From Candidatus Woesearchaeota archaeon (lineage in GTDB: Archaea; Nanobdellota; Nanobdellia; Woesearchaeales; WJKR01), in contig JAFGNA010000021.1 of NCBI GenBank assembly GCA_016927245.1, forward strand, positions 1 to 50,617: DNA of 50,617 nt, in the 5' to 3' direction. Positions 36,906 through 46,068 of this stretch are shown in pieces. A program made the position numbers and the translations under genes. Under the pieces are notes generated by a model. The model did no database searches. It was not told where the DNA came from and worked only from the letters and a program-made list of their open reading frames with translations. Each line of letters starts with the position of its first letter. Within the stretch, counting starts at the first letter, position 1.

Positions 36906-37085
36906 TTAAAAGCTTTCTCTTCTCCTTGAGAGGTGCAGCGCCGCGAGGGTTCCGGAAGACTTATAAACCATCTTTCTCAGGAGGACCATGCTATCGCTGA
37001 CCAACACCACGTGATGCCTGATGACCGATACGAAGAAGGACGTGAGGAAGATGGCGATGACGAGCAGGATGATGACGGTCAGCAT
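36906..37085 (-). CDS. Possible small single-pass membrane protein, 59 aa
   Basis: MLTVIILLVIAIFLTSFFVSVIRHHVVLVSDSMVLLRKMVYKSSG; below ORF-track cutoff; TTTAAA box at about 37142. Confidence 0.35.
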   Translation of the reverse strand: MLTVIILLVIAIFLTSFFVSVIRHHVVLVSDSMVLLRKMVYKSSGTLAALHLSRRRESF

Positions 37086-37142
37086 CGGGTATCAGGGCTC
37101 AAGCAAGGTTTCGTTCCCAGGGCATCCCAGCCCCGCAAGCAT

Positions 37143-37808
37143 TTAAATAGTTTTCTGTGTTTCTCGTAAGGAGCGTATCGCGATCCCTAGGTCTTCCGAG
37201 GCGTAGATGGCGTTGCCCGCGACGATGATGGAGGCGCCGGCCTCCCTGGCCAGGGCGGCGGTCTCAGGGTTCATGCCGCCGTCCATCTCGATGGGCAGTT
37301 CTGGGAATCGCTGCTTGATGATGATGACCTTGGTGAGGGTGTCAGGGAGGAACTCCTGGCCTGCCTTGCCGGGATGGACGCTGAGCACCAATGCGTAGTC
37401 CGCCAGGGAGAGGTAGGGGAGTATCTTCTCCGCTGGCGTCTCAGGATTGAGCACGATGCCAGCCTTGACCCCCGCTCTCCTGAGACGGGAGAGGAGCCTT
37501 TCCGGTTCCTTCGCCGCCTCGACGTGGAATGCGAGCATGGACGCGCCCGCGCTGACAAACTCCTCGAGGCGGTCGTCAGGGTCCTGTATCATGATGTGAA
37601 TGTCCAGAGGCAGCCCCGTGGCGATGGCTTTGATGGCGGCGGGGTCGTTCCACCTCGTAGTCTCCGGCACGAACGTTCCGTCCATGACGTCGACGTGGAG
37701 GAGGTCTGCGCCTGCCGCTTCCGCCGCGCTGGCCGCTGCTTGCACTTCTTCCTGGGTGGCGTGCGGGGCTGCGAGGATGGACGCGGAGACGAGGAGGTCT
37801 TTGGCCAT
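37143..37808 (-). CDS. rpe: Ribulose-phosphate 3-epimerase
   Basis: LLHVDVMDGTFVPETTRW, DIHIMIQDPDDRLEEF, SVHPGKAGQEF, EMDGGMNPETA. Confidence 0.92.
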   Translation of the reverse strand: MAKDLLVSASILAAPHATQEEVQAAASAAEAAGADLLHVDVMDGTFVPETTRWNDPAAIKAIATGLPLDIHIMIQDPDDRLEEFVSAGASMLAFHVEAAKEPERLLSRLRRAGVKAGIVLNPETPAEKILPYLSLADYALVLSVHPGKAGQEFLPDTLTKVIIIKQRFPELPIEMDGGMNPETAALAREAGASIIVAGNAIYASEDLGIAIRSLRETQKTI

Positions 37809-37887
37809 GGTCCTTCCTTGACAAGAGGTGCTTATATAGGTTGCTGTTCGGAAAAGCATTTAAAGAGTCGTTGCTGCAAGTAATGGT

Positions 37888-38334
37888 ATGAAGGTGTTCC
37901 TTGGTTGCGACCATGAGGGCTACTCGTTGAAGGAGAAGGTGAAGCGCCTCGAGGGGTTCGTCGACCGCTCATCATTGTTGGTGCCGGGCGATGATTACCC
38001 TGACGTCGCCGCCGCCGTGGCGAAGGAGGTCGCGGAGAAGCGGGCGAAGGGCGTCCTCATCTGCGGCTCTGGCATCGGGATGTGCATCGCTGCTAACAAG
38101 GTCGCGGGCGTGCGGGCAGCGGTGTGTCGTGACGTGAGAGAGGCGGTGCTGGCGCGGGAGCACAACGACGCGAACGTGCTCTGCCTGGCCGGGCGGGTGA
38201 CGAGCAGCGACGCTGCCGAGCGCATCATCGACGCGTTCCTAGGCACGAGGTTCCTGGGCGGGCGGCACAAGCGCAGGGTGGAGAAGATCCGCGCGTTGGA
38301 GCGGTTACCTATCACTCGCGTAACGCTCTCATGA
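37888..38334 (+). CDS. rpiB: Ribose-5-phosphate isomerase B
   Basis: FLGCDHEGYSLKEKV, GVLICGSGIGMCIAANKVAGVRAAVC, EHNDANVLCLAGR. Confidence 0.93.
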   Translation: MKVFLGCDHEGYSLKEKVKRLEGFVDRSSLLVPGDDYPDVAAAVAKEVAEKRAKGVLICGSGIGMCIAANKVAGVRAAVCRDVREAVLAREHNDANVLCLAGRVTSSDAAERIIDAFLGTRFLGGRHKRRVEKIRALERLPITRVTLS

Positions 38335-39307
38335 CGGCACTCGAGATGCCCTGCGCGTCCAGCCCGTGTTTCTTGTAGAGTTGTCCCGGCGTTCCTGATT
38401 CGCCGAACCGGTCGTTGACGCCAAGCCTGATGAGGGGGGCGGCCCTCCTTTCCCTTGCGAGGAGTTCTGCCGCCGCGCTGCCGAGCCCGCCGATGACGTC
38501 GTGGTCTTCGAGGGTGATGACGAGCTCGTGCTTGCCTGCTCGTTCGAGGGCGGCGGCGTCGAGCGGCTTGATCGTGTGCGCGTGCAGGACGCTCGCTGAT
38601 TTCTTGTGCTTCGCCCAGAGCCGTTTCGCCGCTTCGAGGGCGGGGAATGCCATGCTGCCCGTGGTGATGATACAGACGTCGTCCCCTTCGAGGAGCCAGC
38701 TGCCTTTGCCGATGAGGGCTGGTCTCTTGATGAGCTGCGGCGTCTTCTCCCTGGCGAGGCGCAGGTAGGCGGGCTTGCCTTTCTTGATGGCTGCTCGTAT
38801 GAGGAATGCCGCTTCGTTCCCGTCGCCCGGGCTCAGGATGGTCATCCCTGGCAGGCTTCTCATCAGGGCCACGTCTTCCAGTGCTTGGTGCGTGGCGCCG
38901 TCCTCGCCGGTGGCGAGGCCTGCGTGGCTGCCGACGATGATGACTGGTAGCCGGGAGTAGGCTATCTGCGTCCTGATGAAGTCCCAGTTCCTCCCGGGGC
39001 TGAACACGGCGAAGCTCGCCATGACGGGCTTGAGGCCTTCTGATGCCATGCCTGCGGCGATGCCTGCTAATGATTGCTCGGCGACGCCGACGTCGACGAA
39101 CCGCTTCGGGTATCGCTCCGCGAACGCTGAGAGGCCGGTTGATCCTTTGAGGTCTGCGGTCAAGGCGTAGACTCGTTCGTCCTGTTTCGCCGCCGCGACG
39201 ATGCCTCGTCCAAACCCTTGCCTGGTGGCCTCTCTCTGCAATGATTCCTTACCAGTCAGCCACCACTTCTTCGCGGCGTCGGTGAGGTTGCGCGGCCGCG
39301 GCTTCAT
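38312..39307 (-). CDS. tktB: Transketolase, C-terminal subunit
   Basis: RFVDVGVAEQSLAGIAAGMASEGLKPVMASFAVF, GLATGEDGATHQALEDVALMRSLPGM. Confidence 0.94.
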   Translation of the reverse strand: MKPRPRNLTDAAKKWWLTGKESLQREATRQGFGRGIVAAAKQDERVYALTADLKGSTGLSAFAERYPKRFVDVGVAEQSLAGIAAGMASEGLKPVMASFAVFSPGRNWDFIRTQIAYSRLPVIIVGSHAGLATGEDGATHQALEDVALMRSLPGMTILSPGDGNEAAFLIRAAIKKGKPAYLRLAREKTPQLIKRPALIGKGSWLLEGDDVCIITTGSMAFPALEAAKRLWAKHKKSASVLHAHTIKPLDAAALERAGKHELVITLEDHDVIGGLGSAAAELLARERRAAPLIRLGVNDRFGESGTPGQLYKKHGLDAQGISSAVMRALRE

Positions 39308-40188
39308 CGGAGCACCCCTTTGCTGCGCAGCAGTCTCTTGAGGTGCTTGGCGCGCTGCTTGCGGTCGAGCTCTCTCAGGGCTTGGGCGAGTTCCTCGTCA
39401 TCAAGGGCTTTGCCGTGCCATAACGGGTTGTTTTCCATGAACGTGACGCCCTTGCCGATCGTGGTGTGCGCGATGATGCAGAACGGCTTGTCGTCCTGCT
39501 GGTAGGTGAAGTAGGTGAGCGCGTCTTCGATGAGGCGGTGGTTGTGGCCGTCTATCTCGACCGTCTTCCAGCCGAACGCCTTGTACTTCCGCTTGAGGTC
39601 CTTGAGGTCTAGTACGTCAGTGGTGCGGCCGCTTATCTGTATGTCGTTGCGGTCGATGATGACGCACAGGTTTCCTAGGTTGTGGTGCGCCGCTTCCTGC
39701 GCCGCTTCCCACACCGCTCCTTCGTCGTGCTCCCCGTCGCTGGCGAGGCAGTACGTCTTCCATTTCTTCTTCTGCAGCTTGGCCGCCATCGCCTTGCCGA
39801 CGGCGAACGCGTAGCCTTGGCCGAGGGGGCCGCTGCTGTTCTCTATCCCTGGGAGTGAGCCGAGCTCGGGGTGTCCTTGCAGGGGGCTGCCGAGCTTGCG
39901 CAAGGTGGACAATCGTTTCTTGGGGAAGTAGCCTTGGTCTGCGAGGACTGCGTAGAGGGCTGGGCAGACGTGGCCCGCGCTGAGCACGAACCGGTCTCTC
40001 CTTGGCCAGGCAGGCCTTTCCGGGTCGTGCTTCAGGATTCTTTCGTAGAGGACGAGGAGGAGGTCTATGCTGGAGAGGGAGCCGCCTGGATGTCCTGAGC
40101 CGGCGGCGTGCACCATGCGGAGGATGTCCTTCCTGAGCTCGTACGCCTTCTCTTTGAGGGAGTCTTTCTGCTTAGCGGTGCGTGCCAT
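39304..40188 (-). CDS. tktA: Transketolase, N-terminal subunit
   Basis: AGSGHPGGSLSSIDLLLVLYE, GPLGQGYAFAVGKAMAAKL, YCLASDGEHDEGAVWEA. Confidence 0.94.
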   Translation of the reverse strand: MARTAKQKDSLKEKAYELRKDILRMVHAAGSGHPGGSLSSIDLLLVLYERILKHDPERPAWPRRDRFVLSAGHVCPALYAVLADQGYFPKKRLSTLRKLGSPLQGHPELGSLPGIENSSGPLGQGYAFAVGKAMAAKLQKKKWKTYCLASDGEHDEGAVWEAAQEAAHHNLGNLCVIIDRNDIQISGRTTDVLDLKDLKRKYKAFGWKTVEIDGHNHRLIEDALTYFTYQQDDKPFCIIAHTTIGKGVTFMENNPLWHGKALDDEELAQALRELDRKQRAKHLKRLLRSKGVLR

Positions 40189-41437
40189 AGCGTGCCTGCC
40201 TGCCGAGGTGCTCCTCGATGCGGAGGAGCTGGTTGTACTTCGCCGTCCGTTCGCCTCTTGCGGGGGCGCCGAGCTTGATCTGGCCGCAGCCCAGGCCGAC
40301 GGCGAGGTCGGCGATGAACGGGTCTTCGGTCTCTCCTGAGCGGTGGCTGACCATGACGCGCCAGCCTGCTTTCCTTGCCATGCTCGCCGCTCGCAGGGCT
40401 TCGGTGAGGGTGCCTACCTGGTTGGCCTTGAGGAGGAGGGCGTTGCACCAGTGCTCGTCGATGGCGTAGCGGATGCGTCCCGGGTTCGTGACGGTGAGGT
40501 CGTCTCCCACGACTTGGAAGTCTTTCTTGCGCTTGGCCGCCTTGGTGAACGCTTGCCAGGACTCGGTGTCGTCCTGGTCGAACGGGTCTTCGAGGCTGAT
40601 GAGGGGGTAGCTCGTGATGAGGCTGCGGTAATAGGTGGCGAGCTGGGTGGGCTTGAGCCGCTTGGCCGTGTAGGTCTTGCCGTTGGGGTGGTAGAGCTCG
40701 CTCGCCGCGGCGTCCATGGCTAGTTGCAGCTTGCCGTCGTGCCCTGCGTGCTTGATGGCGCGCTGCAGGAGGCCTAATGCTTCCTCTGCCGTGCCTATTG
40801 GTGGGGCGAACCCTCCTTCGTCGCCGAGGTGGGCGGCTTGGGCGCCGTAGCGCTCCTGGATGAGGAGTTTGAGCTCGTGGTACGTCTCCGCGACCATCTG
40901 CGCTGCTTGGGCGAAGGTCTTGGCCTTCGTAGGGACTATCATGAACTCTTGGAACTCGAGCTTGCCAGCGGCGTGCATGCCCCCGTTGATGACGTTCGCG
41001 TACGGGACGGGGAGTGATGGTTTGGTGCCTGCGAGTTCGGCGATGCGCTGGAAGAATGGCTGGTCTTTCGCCGCGGCTGATGCGCGGGCGACGGCGAGGC
41101 TGACCCCCAGTAATGCGTTCGCCCCTAGTTTATGCTTGTCCTTGGTGCCGTCGAGGTGGAGGAGCTCGCCATCAATGTGGGCTTGGTCGTGGGCGTCCTT
41201 GCCGAGGAGGGCTTTCCTGATGGCGGTGTTGACGTTGCGCACGGCCTTGGTGACGGCCTTGCCGTGGTACGCCTTGGTGTGGTCGCGCAATTCGTGGGCT
41301 TCGTGCTTGCCCGTGCTCGCGCCGGAGGGCACCATGGCCGAGCCGACGGCTGTTTCCGTGGTGACATCGACTTCTAAGGTAGGGTTGCCCCTGCTGTCCA
41401 GGACTTGTCGTGCCTTGATGTCGAGAATGCGTTCCAA
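40172..41437 (-). CDS. eno: Enolase
   Basis: DSRGNPTLEVDV, GASTGKHEAHELRD, VSHRSGETEDPFIADLAVG. Confidence 0.97.
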   Translation of the reverse strand: MERILDIKARQVLDSRGNPTLEVDVTTETAVGSAMVPSGASTGKHEAHELRDHTKAYHGKAVTKAVRNVNTAIRKALLGKDAHDQAHIDGELLHLDGTKDKHKLGANALLGVSLAVARASAAAKDQPFFQRIAELAGTKPSLPVPYANVINGGMHAAGKLEFQEFMIVPTKAKTFAQAAQMVAETYHELKLLIQERYGAQAAHLGDEGGFAPPIGTAEEALGLLQRAIKHAGHDGKLQLAMDAAASELYHPNGKTYTAKRLKPTQLATYYRSLITSYPLISLEDPFDQDDTESWQAFTKAAKRKKDFQVVGDDLTVTNPGRIRYAIDEHWCNALLLKANQVGTLTEALRAASMARKAGWRVMVSHRSGETEDPFIADLAVGLGCGQIKLGAPARGERTAKYNQLLRIEEHLGRQARYGTHR

Positions 41438-41474
41438 TGAGTCACCCCTCTCTAGGTGGCAAAGGGACTAGTCG

Positions 41475-41489
41475 TATTTAAATGTTGCG
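41475..41489 (-). promoter_or_regulatory. Putative BRE/TATA promoter for enolase operon (CGCAACATTTAAATA)
   Basis: Minus-strand sequence identical to that upstream of the 41526-42041 pilin gene. Confidence 0.6.
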
Positions 41490-41490
41490 A

Positions 41491-41518
41491 GAAGAAAGAA
41501 AAAAGAAAAAAGAAAGGA
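41491..41518 (-). terminator. U-rich terminator downstream of pilin-like gene
   Basis: Minus strand reads CTTTCTTTTTTCTTTTTTCTTTCTTCTC shortly after the stop at 41526. Confidence 0.5.
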
Positions 41519-41525
41519 AGTCTAT

Positions 41526-42041
41526 TTACGCCAGGATTTCGGCGTCGACCGCGCCGCTGTGGGGGCGAACCTGACCGGTGCTCGGCGTGATGTAGGCGAA
41601 GGTAAGGTCGCTCTTGAACTTGTCGCCAGCGGTCTTGCCACCGAAGTTCGTACAGGTAAAGGTGAGCAAGAATGACTCGCCGTTAGGGATGGTGTGCCCA
41701 GAGGTGCCCAACGTGATGTCCGTTCCGTTGGTGAACTCAGCAGTCAAGCCCATGCCGGCCGTGGGGCAGTCGCCATTAGCGCTCACGTTGCCAGCGGCAT
41801 CTGCTATCCTGATGCTCTCTCCTTTGTTGTTCCTGAAGGGAATCTCGATTGAGTAACCCGTCTCGTACACGATGGCGTTGTCGATGCTGGGGATCGGCGC
41901 TTTGAACACCGTCCTTTCTGGCAGGAGCTTGCCAGGGCTGAGCACGCCGAAGTACGCGAGTGCGCCGATGGCTGCCAGGACGACCAGGATGGCCCATCCG
42001 TAGGTCATCAGGAACTCCATTGCTGCTTGTCCTTTTCTCAT
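41526..42041 (-). CDS. Class III signal peptide pilin-like protein
   Basis: MRKGQAAMEFLMTYGWAILVVLAAIGALAYFGVLSPGKLLPERT. Confidence 0.88.
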   Translation of the reverse strand: MRKGQAAMEFLMTYGWAILVVLAAIGALAYFGVLSPGKLLPERTVFKAPIPSIDNAIVYETGYSIEIPFRNNKGESIRIADAAGNVSANGDCPTAGMGLTAEFTNGTDITLGTSGHTIPNGESFLLTFTCTNFGGKTAGDKFKSDLTFAYITPSTGQVRPHSGAVDAEILA

Positions 42042-42111
42042 TATTTCACCTCGTTGTTTTCCGGAAAACCGTTATTTCCAGTATTGGTTGCGTTGTCTTT
42101 GTGCGCACTCC

Positions 42112-42126
42112 TATTTAAATGTTGCG
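42112..42126 (-). promoter_or_regulatory. Putative BRE/TATA promoter for pilin-like gene (CGCAACATTTAAATA)
   Basis: Minus-strand 15-mer identical to the one upstream of eno. Confidence 0.6.
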
Positions 42127-42175
42127 GTTTTTTGTATACTGGTATCCTTTTAATTATGTTATTATGGGGGAGTGG

Positions 42176-43465
42176 TTAGAGCTCTAAGAGCCCGCCCAAC
42201 AAGAACCCGAGCACCCACGTCGCCAAGAAATACAACGCCAGCGTCGCCAATACGAACATCGGGATGTACTTCGCCCCCTCCTTGACATTCCCCTTCCTGA
42301 TGATGCTGATGATGAACGAAGAAAACAACGACGTCACGAACAACGTCGCCACGGAGAAAATACGGAAATCCTTGAGCGTGATGGAATCACCCGACAAGCT
42401 AATGCTGAACATGCCCGTGCTGGCGCCACTCCCCGCCCCCTCAGCCGCCATCAAGCCCATGATCTTCTGGATGATGATAAGCAATTGCCCAGCGAGGCCG
42501 AACAAGACAGGAGCGGCCACGACGGTCGCGAAGCCGATGAAGATGGCATACGTCATCACGTTAGCAGCCATCTCCTTCTTCAGAATCCTGGTCTCCTGGA
42601 TGTTCAGCGCGATCTTGTTCAGCAGCTCAGCCATCTCCCCACCAGACTCCATACCCTCCAGCAAGAGGTTGATGCTCCGCTTCAGCACCACGGAATCATA
42701 CTTCGCCGTGAACTTGGCCAACGCGTCCCTCAAGTCCTCGCCCGACACCGTGGACTTCGCCACGTCCTCTATCTCCTTAGCCAATATCCCGAACCGCGGA
42801 CGAACAGCGAACCACAACGCGCGGTCCACCGGCATGCCAGCACTGATGTTCGCGCTCGCCAACTGCAAGAAATCAGGCAACACCTCCTCGATCTCCAAGG
42901 TACGCTTGAAAATCTTGATATCCAAGAAGATGTACAACAACACCCACGCCAAGACGAACAAACCGGCAAAAATGCCGGTCCAGAGGCCGGTAAGGAAGAC
43001 GATGGAATCCTTGACGCCCGGCTTGCCCATCGAGGCGATGATCAACGCCCCGCCCGAGAGGACGAGACAAGCCACGATGATGATGCGGAAGATGTTCTTC
43101 GACACCACAGACTCATCAGCCTCCTCGAACCCCGCCTTGTCCAAGTACTTGCGAAGGAGCTGGCGGTTGCGGAGCTTGCGACGCTGCTGCTTCTGCTGCC
43201 GCTGCCGCCGCAGCACGAGCTGCTTGTCAGAGAGCTGCTCAAGCCGCTTCAGCTTCCTCTTCGCCTCGGCATCGACCCGTCGGCGCTGCTCATCAAGCCT
43301 CTGAGAAGCGGCCGACAACCCAGAAGGACGAGGCCTGGAGAACAACCCCCGCAAGCCCTTCCGCCTCCCAGAAACAGGCGCAGCACCCTCTCGCTTCGCA
43401 AGCGCTCCCTGCCGCTCCGGCCGCCGCCGGCCCTTCTCCTTCCGCTGCTCCACAGTCTTCTTCAT
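42176..43465 (-). CDS. Type II/IV secretion platform protein (TadC/GspF/FlaJ-like)
   Basis: Multiple TM; VLPDFLQLASANISAGMPVDRALWFAVRPRFG, LLLEGMESGGEMAELLNKIA; charged N-terminus. Confidence 0.82.
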   Translation of the reverse strand: MKKTVEQRKEKGRRRPERQGALAKREGAAPVSGRRKGLRGLFSRPRPSGLSAASQRLDEQRRRVDAEAKRKLKRLEQLSDKQLVLRRQRQQKQQRRKLRNRQLLRKYLDKAGFEEADESVVSKNIFRIIIVACLVLSGGALIIASMGKPGVKDSIVFLTGLWTGIFAGLFVLAWVLLYIFLDIKIFKRTLEIEEVLPDFLQLASANISAGMPVDRALWFAVRPRFGILAKEIEDVAKSTVSGEDLRDALAKFTAKYDSVVLKRSINLLLEGMESGGEMAELLNKIALNIQETRILKKEMAANVMTYAIFIGFATVVAAPVLFGLAGQLLIIIQKIMGLMAAEGAGSGASTGMFSISLSGDSITLKDFRIFSVATLFVTSLFSSFIISIIRKGNVKEGAKYIPMFVLATLALYFLATWVLGFLLGGLLEL

Positions 43466-44259
43466 AGTTCCATAGGGGGACGGATAGTCTTGATGATAGA
43501 GAGGAACATGAACTGCACGAACGCCACCATGCCCGTGATGATGAGAAGGACGCCGAGCGAGAGGTGCAGCCCGATGAACGTGGCGAGGATGACCAGCATG
43601 GTCACGCCCAAGGAAGGGATAATGATAGCCGCCATCATGTAGAACATGGCGAGCGGGTTAAGCTTCCGGCCGTACTCCTTCACCTCAATCTGCTGCTCGC
43701 GCACGATCTGGTCTATCACGACGTTCAACGACCGGGTGACGTCGCTGCCCGTCTTCATGCTGTTGAGGAGCTGCCAGAGCATCTTGCGGAAGTTCGGCGA
43801 GGGCGTGAGCAAGATGGTCTCATTGATGGCATCCTCCATCCCCGTGCCGAGGTCGACCTTCTCCACGACCTCCGCGAAGTACGGGCCGATGATCTCATAG
43901 TTCTTGGCGAGGTTCTTGAACGTGGTGTACATAGGAACGCCGCTCTCCAGCTCGATGATGAGGAACCTCCCCGCGAAGATGATCTCCTGGTTGATACCGT
44001 TGTTCACCCGTTGAATCTTCATGTCGACGTAGTTCAGGAAGTAAGTGAACACCATGGGGAAGACGAGCGGGAGGGCGAGGAAGACGAGCAATGACTGCAC
44101 GAAGAAGAACGCGACGAACAACAAGCCGAACGAGAGGTAGAGGGAGGTGAAGAAGATGCGCTTGATGTACTCCTCCTCGTTCTCGTACAGCCGCGCCTGG
44201 CGGAGCTTGAGCCCGAGGTCGGGTATGCGCCTGGCGATCTTCCTGTACAGGATGGTCAT
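43462..44259 (-). CDS. Type II/IV secretion platform protein (TadB/GspF-like)
   Basis: ELESGVPMYTTFKNLAKNYEIIGPYFAEVVEKVDLGTGMEDAINETI; internal start MTILYRKIARRIPD. Confidence 0.8.
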   Translation of the reverse strand: MTILYRKIARRIPDLGLKLRQARLYENEEEYIKRIFFTSLYLSFGLLFVAFFFVQSLLVFLALPLVFPMVFTYFLNYVDMKIQRVNNGINQEIIFAGRFLIIELESGVPMYTTFKNLAKNYEIIGPYFAEVVEKVDLGTGMEDAINETILLTPSPNFRKMLWQLLNSMKTGSDVTRSLNVVIDQIVREQQIEVKEYGRKLNPLAMFYMMAAIIIPSLGVTMLVILATFIGLHLSLGVLLIITGMVAFVQFMFLSIIKTIRPPMEL

Positions 44260-44275
44260 AAGAGGTCCTTCCGTC

Positions 44276-45979
44276 TTAGTTGGTGAGCTGCTTGCCGGAC
44301 TTGACATGCTGGAGCAAGAGCTCCTTGTTCGTGTAGTACTCGGCGATGACGCGGCCGACGCCGTCCACGGAGGTGATGTCGAGCTTTTCCAAGTAGTCCA
44401 GGATAGCCATCTTCTCGTGGAGGTCCTCCTGGATGTCGTGATCGGTCATGCCGGTGTAGAGCTTGAGGTTGGCGTAGAGCTGCCGGGACTTGTTCTTCTT
44501 CACCAATCGGTCCAGCTTGTTGTCGTACTGCATGAGCACGTTCGGCTCGCTACCAGGCAGTATCTCGGCTATCTGGAACGTCCTCCTCGTACCCGTCCGG
44601 CGGTTGCGGAACTGGACGATGATGAGGCTGATGGCAGGGAGCATGATCTTCGGCACGTTGATGGGCGGATTGGTCAAGCGCTCGACCGTCTCCGCGGCGT
44701 TGTTCGCGTGGAACGTGGCGTAGACTGAGTGGCCGGTGTGGATGGCCTCGAACAAGGTCTCCGCCTCCCGCTGACGCCTGACCTCGCCGACGAGGATGCG
44801 GTCCGGTCGCATACGCAACGAGTTGACGAGGAGGTCTCCCATGCTGACCTCTCCCTTACCCTCAGCGTTGGGCAAGCGAGTGTTCATGGGCACCCAGTGC
44901 AGGAAGCTCGGCAGCCTGATCTCGCGCGTGTCCTCTATGCTGATGATACGCTGGTTCGGCGGGAAGAAGTTCGCCAAGACGTTCAGCGCCGACGTCTTGC
45001 CGGAGGCGGTGCCGCCGGCGATGATGGCGCTCATCTCGTACTGCATGGCGAGCCAGATGAGGGCTGCTGCTTCCACGCTGATGGTCTTGCTCCTGATGAA
45101 CTTGGTGATGGTCCACGGGTCCCGCGAGAACTTGCGGATGGTGATGGTGTTGCCCGCCGTGCTGATAGGGCTGATGGTCGCGTTGACGCGGTCACCCTCG
45201 TTGAGGTGCGCGTCGAGCAATGGCTCGAGCACCGTGATCTGGCGTCCGACCTTGCGACCGATGATGGCGGCGTAGTGCTTGGTCTGGTCCTCGTCTCGCA
45301 TCGTGATGTTCGTCTTCAGCCAGCCGTGCTTCTTCTGGTACACCCAGATGGGCTGGTCGGCCTGGTTCACCACTATCTCCTCGAGCAAGGCGTCGTTCAT
45401 GAGGATCTCGATGCTTCCCAGTCCTAACGCCTTGGCGATGAGGTAGGTCTTGAGGAACCCTTTCGTGCTGTCATTGGCGTCGGGGAAGTACTTGTCGATG
45501 AGCAGGACGATGTACTCCTTGAACTTGTCCTCCACGACAGTCGCCTTCTTGATGTCCGCGAGGTCCACCAATCCCAAGGAGACCCGCTTGATGAGCTCCT
45601 GCCTGATCTTCTCGAGGATGTACTCAGTGGTGCGGCTGATATTGCTGATCTCGACGTTGTAGATGGGGACGAACTCTCCCGTGACACGCTGCACCGTGAT
45701 GGTGATGGGAATATCGCCGCTCTTGAACTCATACCTGTCAATCACCACAGCCTTCTTCTCAGGCGCCTGCGCGCGAGCCTGTTTCTTGGCGGGCTTCCCC
45801 GCAGCGGTTTTCATAGCGCGCTTCTTACCAGCATGACGGACAGGCCTCTTGGCAGGCGCCTTGGCGACGGAGTGGCGTGATGAGCGGTGCTTGGGCTTCC
45901 CAGCACGATTCTTACCGGCACGACGGACAGGCCTCTTGGCCGTCGAGCGGTGCTCATGAGAATGTTTTTTCGTCGCCAC
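44276..45979 (-). CDS. Type IV pilus/secretion ATPase (PilB/VirB11/TadA-like) with basic N-terminal tail
   Basis: GGTASGKTSALNVLANFFPPNQRIISIEDTREIRLPSFLHWVPM, GEVRRQREAETLFEAIHTGHSVYATFHANNA; GTG start after TATA at about 46025. Confidence 0.9.
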   Translation of the reverse strand: MATKKHSHEHRSTAKRPVRRAGKNRAGKPKHRSSRHSVAKAPAKRPVRHAGKKRAMKTAAGKPAKKQARAQAPEKKAVVIDRYEFKSGDIPITITVQRVTGEFVPIYNVEISNISRTTEYILEKIRQELIKRVSLGLVDLADIKKATVVEDKFKEYIVLLIDKYFPDANDSTKGFLKTYLIAKALGLGSIEILMNDALLEEIVVNQADQPIWVYQKKHGWLKTNITMRDEDQTKHYAAIIGRKVGRQITVLEPLLDAHLNEGDRVNATISPISTAGNTITIRKFSRDPWTITKFIRSKTISVEAAALIWLAMQYEMSAIIAGGTASGKTSALNVLANFFPPNQRIISIEDTREIRLPSFLHWVPMNTRLPNAEGKGEVSMGDLLVNSLRMRPDRILVGEVRRQREAETLFEAIHTGHSVYATFHANNAAETVERLTNPPINVPKIMLPAISLIIVQFRNRRTGTRRTFQIAEILPGSEPNVLMQYDNKLDRLVKKNKSRQLYANLKLYTGMTDHDIQEDLHEKMAILDYLEKLDITSVDGVGRVIAEYYTNKELLLQHVKSGKQLTN

Positions 45980-46068
45980 TGGCTCCTCACCCCTTCTCCT
46001 CAAGCCCCACAAGGCAACTCCCCCTTTATAAAACTTTTGTTCTTCCCCGTCTGAGAAAAAAAAAACCG

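Noticed and set aside
35230-36909. 559-aa plus-strand ORF opposite herA
   Set aside because: Antisense shadow of a strongly recognisable HerA gene; the sequence is low-complexity and Val/Leu/Asp/Glu-rich without motifs.
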